NCBI GenBank assembly: GCA_040219135.1
Contig: JAVJTA010000014.1
Span: 124,001-188,000, forward strand
Length of the DNA stretch: 64,000 nt
Source: UBA7803 sp040219135
GTDB taxonomy: Bacteria; Pseudomonadota; Gammaproteobacteria; Pseudomonadales; Azotimanducaceae
Reading direction: 5' to 3'
Each line of letters begins with the position of its first letter. The first letter of the stretch is position 1. Both the position numbers and the translations under genes were made by a program. This document shows, piece after piece, positions 57,996-64,000 of the stretch. Under the pieces are notes generated by a model. The model was not told the DNA's origin and made no database searches. It worked only from the letters and a program-made list of their open reading frames with translations.

Positions 57996-59189
57996 TTGAG
58001 CGCGCAAGCCAGAAGCGCCGCCATCGTCGGCATACACGAATATCCGTCCCGGGACGTGGAGGGCCGGCTCAGCCCGCTGCAGATCAAGGCCGCCTCCGCC
58101 GCGCGGGCTCTGGAGGACGCCGGATTGACCTGGCGCGACGTGGACGCAGTCTACGACGCCGGCGAAGCCGGTCCCATGAGCGGGCTGATGATCTCCGAGT
58201 ACTTCGGCCTCAAGCCCAACGTCATCGACACCACCAACGTCGGCGGCAGCTCGTATGAGTACCACGCCGCCCACGCCCGCCGCGACATCGCCGCCGGCAA
58301 AGCGCGCGTCGCGCTGCTCACCTATGGCTCCACCGCCCACAGCAACGCCGCCCGCATCGGTGTCGGCGGCCGCGGCGGCCTCGGAGTGCCGGGGGACAAC
58401 GTGGAGTCTTTCGTCGGGCAGACCCTGGTGGCCAACTACGCCATGGTGGCGCGCCGCCACATGTACGAGTACGGGACGACGAGCGAGCAGCTTGCCGAGA
58501 TCTCGGTGGCAACCCGGGCCCACGCCATGCGCAACCCCGAGGCTGTGCAGGCCATGACCGACCTCGAATTCGTCGGCATCCGGGAGACCAGCGTCGCCGA
58601 CGTGGTGGGCTCGCGCATGATCGCCGACCCGCTGCACCTGCTGGAATGCTGCATGATCTCCGACGGCGGCGGCGCCGTGATCATCGCCGCGCCGGACGTC
58701 GCCCGCGACTGCGCAAAAGCGCCCGTGTGGATTCTCGGCACGGGGGAAGCCACGAAATTTCCGGAGAACGGCGGCGACATCACCACCAGCGCCGCCGCCC
58801 AGTCGGGCCCGCCGGCGTTCGCCGAGGCCGGCGTGTCCGCGGCGGAAATGGACGTGGCGATGATCTACGACTCGTTCTCCATCACCGTGCTGACCCTGCT
58901 GGAAGACCTGGGGTTCTGCCCCAAAGGCGAAGGCGGCCGCTGGGTGGAGGGCGGCCGACTGCGCTTCGACCGGCCCAAGGATGGACCGGCGCTGAACACC
59001 GACGGCGGCGGTCTGTCGTCCAACCATCCCGGCATGCGCGGGATCTTTCTGCTCATCGAGGCCGCGCGGCAGCTGCGCGGGGAATCCACCAGCCAGGTGG
59101 ACGACGCGCGCCTGGCCGTGGCCCACGGCAACGGCGGCATGCTCGGCGCCCGGCACTGCGCCGGCACCGTGATTCTGGGGAGGGACTGA
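57996..59189 (+). CDS. Thiolase-like (SCP-2/Ltp type) protein lacking the nucleophilic cysteine
   Basis: 397 residues from TTG 57996, with GGAGGGGAG upstream. The fold is thiolase-like: GLKPNVIDTTNVGGSSYEYH (71-90) is the usual nucleophile element, but no Cys occurs within it, and NHPGMRGIF plus AVAHGNGGMLGARHCAG follow. Such Cys-less members are aldolases (Ltp1/Ltp2 type) or lipid-transfer-like proteins that pair with a DUF35 subunit, which is exactly what follows two bases later. Steroid side-chain retro-aldol cleavage is the best-known role; the substrate here is inferred. Leads the plus-strand pair. Confidence 0.78.
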   Translation: MSAQARSAAIVGIHEYPSRDVEGRLSPLQIKAASAARALEDAGLTWRDVDAVYDAGEAGPMSGLMISEYFGLKPNVIDTTNVGGSSYEYHAAHARRDIAAGKARVALLTYGSTAHSNAARIGVGGRGGLGVPGDNVESFVGQTLVANYAMVARRHMYEYGTTSEQLAEISVATRAHAMRNPEAVQAMTDLEFVGIRETSVADVVGSRMIADPLHLLECCMISDGGGAVIIAAPDVARDCAKAPVWILGTGEATKFPENGGDITTSAAAQSGPPAFAEAGVSAAEMDVAMIYDSFSITVLTLLEDLGFCPKGEGGRWVEGGRLRFDRPKDGPALNTDGGGLSSNHPGMRGIFLLIEAARQLRGESTSQVDDARLAVAHGNGGMLGARHCAGTVILGRD

Positions 59190-59190
59190 G

Positions 59191-59604
59191 ATGGCAGACG
59201 CGACCCGACCGCTGCCGAAGCTCGACGAGCTCGACACCCGCCCGTTCTGGGAGGCGACCCGGAACCGGGAACTGCGCTACCAGAAGTGCGACGCCTGCGG
59301 CACCGTCGTGTGGCACCCGCGCGCCCACTGCACCGGCTGTACCTCCGGCAACCTGAGCTGGCACACGGCCTCGGGGAAAGGCACGATCTACACCTTCAGC
59401 GTCGTGCGCCAGAGCTACCACCCGTTCTTCCGCACCCAGGTACCCTACGCGGTCGCCTGGATCGATCTCGACGAGGGTCCGCGCCTGCTGTCGAACGTGG
59501 TGGGTGCGGCCGATCCAACCACCGATCTCGCCTGCGGTCAGCGGGTGGAAATCGAGTGGGAGGAGCACGAGGAGCTGAACGTCCCGCTGTTCCGGCCGGC
59601 GTAA
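59191..59604 (+). CDS. DUF35 OB-fold/Zn-ribbon acyl-CoA partner protein
   Basis: 137 residues. A rubredoxin-like zinc ribbon CDACGTVVWHPRAHCTGC (34-51) is followed by an OB-fold (IYTFSVVRQSYHPFFRTQVP, then VEIEWEE). DUF35 proteins scaffold thiolase-like or Ltp aldolase subunits; in steroid degraders the same domain is fused to the MaoC subunit ChsH2. It starts one base after the thiolase-like stop. The pair converges on the MaoC-type genes, whose end is 13 bases away. Confidence 0.88.
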   Translation: MADATRPLPKLDELDTRPFWEATRNRELRYQKCDACGTVVWHPRAHCTGCTSGNLSWHTASGKGTIYTFSVVRQSYHPFFRTQVPYAVAWIDLDEGPRLLSNVVGAADPTTDLACGQRVEIEWEEHEELNVPLFRPA

Positions 59605-59617
59605 CCGGCAGCAGGTC

Positions 59618-60031
59618 CTACAGCGGCAGCCGCACGGTCGCCGTGCCGAATACCCGGGTCTCGCCCTTGGCGTTGGTCAGGGTCAGGTCGATTTCCACCG
59701 TGCCCTCGCCTTCGTCCACGTCGGTCACCACGCCGCTGATGCGGTGCGGCTGGTCGACCAGCACCGGCGCCCGGAATACCGTGTCGACGTTTTCGATGAA
59801 GGCATCCGGCGCCCAGCGGTGGATCATCGCCGCCAGGTAGCCCTGGCTCAGGATGCCGGGCACCAGGGCGCCGGGCAGGCCCTCTTTGCGCGCGGCTTCG
59901 TGATCGGTGAAGCGCGGCCCGTCCCAGCCGGCCGCGACGACAAAGCGCCGCACGTTTTCCAGACCCGTATCCGGCTCGAACTCCGGCAGTTCGGTGCCGA
60001 ACTCCACGTCGGCGATGCTGGCGATGCTCAC
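59618..60031 (-). CDS. MaoC-like dehydratase/hydratase subunit
   Basis: 137 residues. GPRFTDHEAARKEGLPGALVPG is the MaoC hydratase-2 motif with its catalytic Asp/His pair (FTDHEAA and the following H), and the C-terminal half is a single hotdog strand set ending VFGTATVRLPL. Overlaps the partner gene start (ATGA at 60028). It probably forms a heteromer with the 60028-60480 protein, like ChsH1/ChsH2 or heteromeric MaoC enzymes. It should hydrate enoyl-CoA thioesters. Confidence 0.8.
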   Translation of the reverse strand: MSIASIADVEFGTELPEFEPDTGLENVRRFVVAAGWDGPRFTDHEAARKEGLPGALVPGILSQGYLAAMIHRWAPDAFIENVDTVFRAPVLVDQPHRISGVVTDVDEGEGTVEIDLTLTNAKGETRVFGTATVRLPL

Positions 60032-60480
60032 GGCGCCGGCTTCTCGCGGATGACGATGCGCGTATCGGCGTCCGCCAGTAGCGTCTCGTCGGGATCGTAG
60101 ATCTCCATGCGCGTCACCATGAAGGTCATGCGTCCGGACCGCCCGGTCTTCGTGTAGATGTCGTGCAGATGGGTTCTCGCCGTCAGGCGAACGCCGGGGC
60201 GGATCGGCGCTCTGGGCGCCACCGCCTTGCCGGCATCCATGCCGAGTCCGGGGAGTTTCGGAAATCCGTCCGGCAGCCGCCGGGTCGGCCGGAAGCTGGT
60301 CGGAAAGGTCGGCGGTGCCTGAAAGTCGGGATCAGCGGGATCGGTGTAGCGCGGTGCCAGCTCTCCGCAGGCGCTGGCGTAGTCGACGATCTGCTCGGCG
60401 GTCAGCTCGAAATACTGCTCGTCGAACACCTCGTTCAGGAACCGCTGGCGCAGCGCTTCGATGTCCAGGGGCTCGCTCAT
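60028..60480 (-). CDS. MaoC N-terminal-domain (FAS1-like dehydratase) subunit
   Basis: 150 residues: FELTAEQIVDYASACGELAPRY gives the hotdog start, with AP PTFPTSFRPTRRLPDG and a C-terminal SGRMTFMVTRMEIYD. It belongs to the MaoC_dehydratas N-terminal half (FAS1-like) group that pairs with a catalytic hotdog. The coupling to the 59618-60031 protein and to the PHP gene stop (ATGA at 60477) supports a heterodimer hydratase, perhaps acting on bulky acyl-CoAs. Confidence 0.8.
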   Translation of the reverse strand: MSEPLDIEALRQRFLNEVFDEQYFELTAEQIVDYASACGELAPRYTDPADPDFQAPPTFPTSFRPTRRLPDGFPKLPGLGMDAGKAVAPRAPIRPGVRLTARTHLHDIYTKTGRSGRMTFMVTRMEIYDPDETLLADADTRIVIREKPAP

Positions 60481-61112
60481 GACGCCTGCCGGTTGCTCAG
60501 GGCTTCGAAGTCACCGCCGTTGAGCGCTTCCACCAGCTCCGCCTCGCTGCGCACCGCAGCCGGGAACCGAGTGGCGCAGCGGCCGACGTGGCTGACGATG
60601 TGCGCATCGCTGCCGCCGATGCCGAGATAGCCCTGCTGTGCCGCCATGTCCTGGGCGATCCGGTCCTCGCCTTCGCGACTGCCGCCGTTGTAGACCTCGA
60701 CGATCCGCACCCCGTCCGGAATCCCGAACTCCTCCAGATGAGCGTGCATGCCCACGCGCGGACGCCCGGGATGACACGGCACCGGGACGGCGCCGTGGCT
60801 GGCACAGGCGTCGATGACCTGCGCGAGCGGCAGGTGGATGTTGGAAAAATCGAACGCCTGCTGGAGCGCCGCGGTGACCCCGAACACCAGCACGTGGCCG
60901 TACTCGGTCTCCACCTCGCTGCCTTTGAGAATCGTCAGTCCGAACTCGTCCGCCAGCTCGGCGTAATCGGATTCGCCGTCGAACTGGCGGTGTTCGGTGA
61001 GCACGAACCCATCGATGGGAATCTCGCGGGTGCGAATCCACTGACAGTAGTTGCGCACCTTGGCGCGGCCGTCGTCGGACTTGATGGAATGGGTGTGCAG
61101 ATCGAGGATCAC
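60477..61112 (-). CDS. PHP-domain phosphoesterase
   Basis: 211 residues from GTG 61112, which overlaps the coaE stop as GTGA. ILDLHTHSIKSDDG (2-15) and VLTEHRQFDG provide metal ligands; PVPCHPGRPRV and GGSDAHIVSHVGRCAT complete the PHP site. PHP proteins are Mn2+/Zn2+-dependent phosphoesterases, including nucleases and phosphatases. The substrate is not known; the coaE-PHP-MaoC junctions are all overlapped, so coordinated expression is likely. The larger open frame upstream is antisense to coaE. Confidence 0.85.
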   Translation of the reverse strand: MILDLHTHSIKSDDGRAKVRNYCQWIRTREIPIDGFVLTEHRQFDGESDYAELADEFGLTILKGSEVETEYGHVLVFGVTAALQQAFDFSNIHLPLAQVIDACASHGAVPVPCHPGRPRVGMHAHLEEFGIPDGVRIVEVYNGGSREGEDRIAQDMAAQQGYLGIGGSDAHIVSHVGRCATRFPAAVRSEAELVEALNGGDFEALSNRQAS

Positions 61113-61735
61113 AGCGCCCGTCCCTGCGCGACCCGGCCATCGTTGCCGGTGACCCGCAGCCACTCGCGATCGAGCCGCGCGAGCAGCGTTTCGGGATCGC
61201 CGGAGTTGTCGATGACCACGCGGGCAAGCGCACGGCGCTCGTCGTTTGCCATCTGCGCGTCGATGCGCCGCTGGACGTCCTCGGCGCTGAGCCCGTCGCG
61301 GGCAACGGCACGGGCCACCGCCACCTCGGGAGCCACCACCACCGCCCAGACTTCGTCCACGGCCGTCTGCCAGCCCGCTTCGAACAGCACCGCAGCCTCC
61401 AGCACCACGATCCGCGCCGGGTCGGCATTCAGCGCCGCCGTCATCTCCGCCTCGGCCAGCGCGAGGATCTCCGGCCAGACGATGTCGGTGAGCCGCTTCA
61501 ACTGCTCCGGAGCACCGAACACCTTGCCCCCGAGCACCCGGCGGTCGATGCGGCCGTCGTCGCCCACCACGTCGCGACCGAAGGCTTCGACCACCCGCTC
61601 GAAGCCCGCCGTCGCAGGTTCGTAGACCCGGTGCCCGAGCTGGTCGGCATCGATCACGTGGGCACCCAGCTGCGCCAGATAGCGGGCTGCCGTCGACTTG
61701 CCGGATGCGATTCCGCCCGTGAGGCCGATTTTCAT
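61109..61735 (-). CDS. coaE: Dephospho-CoA kinase
   Basis: 208 residues. The P-loop GLTGGIASGKST (4-15) and HVIDADQLGHRVYEP, with VVLEAAVLFEAGW and RRIDAQM later, define CoaE, the final step of CoA synthesis (ATP-dependent phosphorylation of the ribose 3'-OH). It heads the run coaE-PHP-MaoC. Its own candidate promoter lies just upstream, at 61768-61796. Other CoA-precursor genes are at 3-5.4 kb. Confidence 0.95.
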   Translation of the reverse strand: MKIGLTGGIASGKSTAARYLAQLGAHVIDADQLGHRVYEPATAGFERVVEAFGRDVVGDDGRIDRRVLGGKVFGAPEQLKRLTDIVWPEILALAEAEMTAALNADPARIVVLEAAVLFEAGWQTAVDEVWAVVVAPEVAVARAVARDGLSAEDVQRRIDAQMANDERRALARVVIDNSGDPETLLARLDREWLRVTGNDGRVAQGRAL

Positions 61736-61767
61736 CTGTGCGGTAGACTCCGAAAGAAAAGGGCGTC

Positions 61768-61796
61768 ATTTTAGCGCCACCCATGCCCCAGGTCAC
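61768..61796 (-). promoter_or_regulatory. Candidate promoter of coaE
   Basis: Minus strand: -35 GTGACC (61796-61791), a 17-base spacer, -10 TAAAAT (61773-61768). Four of six and five of six consensus matches. It overlaps the ferredoxin start codon region at 61783, so the two genes would interfere. Confidence 0.4.
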
Positions 61797-62103
61797 ATAC
61801 GTACAGCCGGACGGTTCCCGCGCCACCTATCGGCTGGTCCCGGGAGAATCGGTGCTGGATGGCGCTCTGGACAACGGGGTGCGCGGAATTCTCGGCCAGT
61901 GTGGCGGTGGCTGCACCTGCGCCACCTGTCACTGCTATGTGCCTGAGCCTTTCTTTTCGCGCCTGGCACCCCCGGACCAGGACGAGTTGGACATCCTCGA
62001 ATACGTCTGGGAGCCACGGGCCAACAGTCGCCTGGCGTGCCAGATCCGCGTCGGCCCGGCGCTCGACGACCTGGTCGTCGTGGTGCCGGCGCAGCAGGCC
62101 TGA
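61783..62103 (+). CDS. Adrenodoxin/ISC-type [2Fe-2S] ferredoxin
   Basis: 106 residues. Cluster ligands Cys40, Cys46, Cys49 and Cys86 follow C-x5-C-x2-C-x36-C, the ISC/adrenodoxin spacing, within GQCGGGCTCATCHCYV and RLACQIRV. Two extra cysteines at 44 and 51 are unusual. Such ferredoxins feed P450s, Rieske-type or ISC machinery; no P450 or reductase is nearby. It is divergent from coaE with a 47-base gap and converges on the hydrolase at 62114. Confidence 0.9.
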   Translation: MPQVTYVQPDGSRATYRLVPGESVLDGALDNGVRGILGQCGGGCTCATCHCYVPEPFFSRLAPPDQDELDILEYVWEPRANSRLACQIRVGPALDDLVVVVPAQQA

Positions 62104-62113
62104 GCGAGTACCG

Positions 62114-63061
62114 TCAGGCCGGTTCGACCAGGCGCGCCTCCCAGCGCAGTTCGGGCACCGGCTCGCCGAGCAGGAACGCTCTCATCATCGCGTTCACCAC
62201 CTCCGGCGCGTCCTGCTGGACCCAGTGCGATACCCGGGCGAGGTAGCGGATGGTCAGGTCGGTGACGTATTCCTCGGTGCCGTAAGTGGTCTCCTTGGTG
62301 AGCGCTACGTCGTCCTCGCCCCATACCATGAGCGTGGGCGTCTCGATCACGGGGTAGCCGGTGTCCTGCTGACGCCGGGCGCCGCCGCCGCGGACCAGCG
62401 CCCGATAGTAGTTCACCATGGCCGTCAGCGCGCCCGGCTGCGCGGCGTTGCGCCGGTAGACCTCGATCACCTCCTCGGGAAACCGCTCCGTGGCGGAACT
62501 CGAGCGGCGGATGGACTCCCCCACCGCCACCGCGCCCCGGCGACCGAGCAGACGCTCCGGCAGCCCGGGCAGCTGAAAGAAGAAGATGTACCAGGACTTC
62601 CTCAGCTGCGCGAAGCCGCGCATCGCCGCACGCGCCGGACCGGGATGCGGGACGTTGCAGATGACCAGTTTCGACAGCGGACGGATTCTTCGCATGGCAA
62701 AGAACCAGGCGATCACCGCGCCCCAGTCATGGGCGATGAGCACCGTTTCGCGACAGTCGGCGGCGTCGATGAGCCCGGCGACGTCGGCCAGCAGATTCTC
62801 GATGCTGTAGGCTTCCATGCCTTCCGGCCGCGACGAGTGGCCGTAGCCGCGCAGATTCGGCGCCCACGCCCGATAGCCCAGATCCGCCAGCATCGGCAGC
62901 TGGTGGCGCCAGGAAAAACTGTGTTCCGGAAACCCGTGCAGGCACAGCGCCAGGCGATCGCCGCTGCCGCACATGTCCACCTCGAAGCGCAGCCGGTTGG
63001 CGGAGACGTAGTCAGTGCGGATGCGCGGGTCGCGCAGCTTCTCCGGGACGATGTCGTTCAT
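62114..63061 (-). CDS. Epoxide hydrolase/haloalkane dehalogenase-like alpha/beta hydrolase
   Basis: 315 residues. The oxyanion strand is LCLHGFPEHSFSW and the nucleophile elbow is LIAHDWGAVIAWFF, with Asp rather than Ser, as in epoxide hydrolases and dehalogenases. The cap region includes RNAAQPGALTAMVNYYRALV, and MVWGEDD and VSHWVQQDAPE mark the acid and His ends of the triad. The substrate could be an epoxide or halide; no neighbours discriminate. Converges on the ferredoxin, 10 bases from it. Confidence 0.85.
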   Translation of the reverse strand: MNDIVPEKLRDPRIRTDYVSANRLRFEVDMCGSGDRLALCLHGFPEHSFSWRHQLPMLADLGYRAWAPNLRGYGHSSRPEGMEAYSIENLLADVAGLIDAADCRETVLIAHDWGAVIAWFFAMRRIRPLSKLVICNVPHPGPARAAMRGFAQLRKSWYIFFFQLPGLPERLLGRRGAVAVGESIRRSSSATERFPEEVIEVYRRNAAQPGALTAMVNYYRALVRGGGARRQQDTGYPVIETPTLMVWGEDDVALTKETTYGTEEYVTDLTIRYLARVSHWVQQDAPEVVNAMMRAFLLGEPVPELRWEARLVEPA

Positions 63062-63207
63062 ACACGGGCTCCAGGGTTTCGCGAATTATGGCATCGGCGC
63101 CAACCGTTGCGCGAACGGGAACCTGCCGACTCTACGGCTGAGACCTGGCGCACGGATCCGCATCACCGTGTCGGGCGCGGCGATGCGTCTTTCGTATACT
63201 CGACGGC

Positions 63208-64000
63208 ATGCAACTCACCCTCCCCGAATCGACGCGCAACGGCCTGCGCGCTCTGCGTTTCCAGGCCGCGCTGTTCGATCGCTTCCGCGGCTTCGACCGC
63301 AGTCTGCGGCGGCTTGCGGCGTCGCCCGAGGCAGCGCTGTCCATCGATGCCGCCATCGAGCTCTACGCCCACTGGGGAGACCCGCTGAGCCAGAGCGACG
63401 AAAGCTACCTGCGCAGCTGCCTCGCCGAGGCGACCCGGACCCGGGGCGCGATCGTCCAGTGCGGCGCCAGCCTGCTGACTCTGATACTGGGACGGATTTG
63501 CAGCACGGTGCAACCGGGCGCACGTCAGCTGTGGTGCCTGGAAGACGACCCGCACTGGGCCAACGTGGTGCGCTCCTGGTTGACCCAGTACCGCATCGGC
63601 GCCGCTCACGTGATCACCAGTCGCGCGCACCTGTTCGACGGCTTCGTCTGGTACGCCGTCGACCCGGAGCGGCTCGCCCAGGGCATCCGCCTGGTGTTCT
63701 GCGAGGGTGGCCGAGCCACGCCCGGCGGCGTCATCGGTACGCTGTCGCGCCTCAAGTCACGACTTGCCGCCGACGCCACGATTCTCGCCCGCAAGGTGAC
63801 CCGGGACGGCGATCTCAAGGCTCTGGACGCATGGGCGCAGGCCCACGGCGCCGCCTGTGTGGTGGTGGACCGCAAGGAGGGGTTCGTGAAACTTCGCTGC
63901 GGTGCGGGCCGCGCCGGAACCGACCGCCGGGCGGTTCAGTCGCCCGCGTCCTCGAGCTCACAGAGCACGACGTCGCGCTCGCGCAAGCTGCGCAGCCCGT
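63208..64000 (+). CDS. SAM methyltransferase-like protein, 3' truncated by window end
   Basis: At least 264 residues from ATG 63208; no stop before the window ends. ESYLRSCLAEATRTRGAIVQCGASLLTLILGRI holds motif I (VQCGAS), and RQLWCLEDDPHWANVVRSWL is motif II-like; GIRLVFCEGGRATPGGVIGTL completes the pattern of class I methyltransferases acting on small molecules. The motif I glycine-rich loop is weak, so substrate is unclear. The C-terminal serine/arginine-rich residues overlap a short minus-strand frame at 63936-64000. If that frame is real, this protein ends just beyond the window. Confidence 0.6.
   Translation, partial: MQLTLPESTRNGLRALRFQAALFDRFRGFDRSLRRLAASPEAALSIDAAIELYAHWGDPLSQSDESYLRSCLAEATRTRGAIVQCGASLLTLILGRICSTVQPGARQLWCLEDDPHWANVVRSWLTQYRIGAAHVITSRAHLFDGFVWYAVDPERLAQGIRLVFCEGGRATPGGVIGTLSRLKSRLAADATILARKVTRDGDLKALDAWAQAHGAACVVVDRKEGFVKLRCGAGRAGTDRRAVQSPASSSSQSTTSRSRKLRSP
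63936..64000 (-). CDS. 3' end of an unidentified minus-strand gene (partial)
   Basis: A minus-strand frame entering from the right edge ends with stop TGA at 63938-63936. The last residues read GLRSLRERDVVLCELEDAGD, a plausible acidic C-terminus. It overlaps the 3' end of the plus-strand methyltransferase frame, so one of the two must end or begin near here. The identity cannot be determined. Confidence 0.35.
   Translation of the reverse strand, partial: GLRSLRERDVVLCELEDAGD

Overview
The window reads as a contiguous stretch of chromosome from a very GC-rich Gram-negative bacterium, most likely a gammaproteobacterium. Evidence for this is the TonB-dependent receptor, RND efflux pair, LpxL-like lipid acyltransferase, many lipobox proteins, HD-GYP/GGDEF/HDOD signalling proteins and a bifunctional glutathionylspermidine synthetase/amidase. 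I name no genus. Genes are tightly packed, with frequent ATGA or GTGA stop/start overlaps, so most same-strand runs are probably operons. I saw no rRNA, tRNA, CRISPR array, insertion sequence or prophage.

Layout. 1-5.4 kb: start of an HD-GYP protein, an NhaC-type antiporter, an M50 site-2 protease with CBS domains, then the CoA-precursor operon panB-panC-coaX. 5.7-9.2 kb: a four-gene minus-strand unit of DUF4956 membrane protein, SdiA-regulated-type propeller lipoprotein, an alpha/beta-hydrolase-like protein lacking the usual nucleophile, and a CotH-kinase-like exported protein. 9.4-11.2 kb: amidohydrolase lipoprotein.

11.2-28 kb is the most unusual region, a mosaic surface-glycan/lipid cluster on both strands: GT25-like transferase, FAD oxidoreductase, LpxL-like acyltransferase, three divergent ELM1-like (DUF1022, predicted GT-B) proteins, a PAPS sulfotransferase, two GT8-like proteins (one fused to a methyltransferase), a GT42 sialyltransferase-like protein, two more methyltransferases, a 2-oxoglutarate oxygenase and an MsbA-type ABC exporter. 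I infer an undescribed sulfated/methylated surface glycolipid or LPS-core variant. The product is not known.

28-48 kb: REC-GGDEF cyclase, GIN-domain secreted protein, mmsA plus isobutyryl-CoA dehydrogenase (valine catabolism), RND pump, SDR, pyrophosphatase, acyl-CoA synthetase, a second acyl-CoA dehydrogenase, a TonB receptor with calcium-type DxDxDG repeats, an HDOD protein and small or exported proteins.

48-57 kb: propionyl-CoA to succinyl-CoA route (pccB, pccA, mce, methylmalonyl-CoA mutase) with gss embedded, and a NaChBac-type sodium channel divergent from the mutase. 58-64 kb: a Cys-less thiolase-like protein with DUF35 partner facing a split MaoC hydratase pair (resembling steroid side-chain retro-aldol systems), a PHP protein, coaE, an ISC-type ferredoxin, an epoxide-hydrolase-like enzyme and a truncated methyltransferase. 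Propionyl-CoA released by mmsA or by side-chain cleavage would feed pcc/mce/mutase, which gives the eastern half a branched-chain or steroid-catabolic flavour.

Only one gene-free stretch exceeds 300 bases (44670-45029). It holds a good sigma70-like promoter, a leader hairpin and an AT-rich island.
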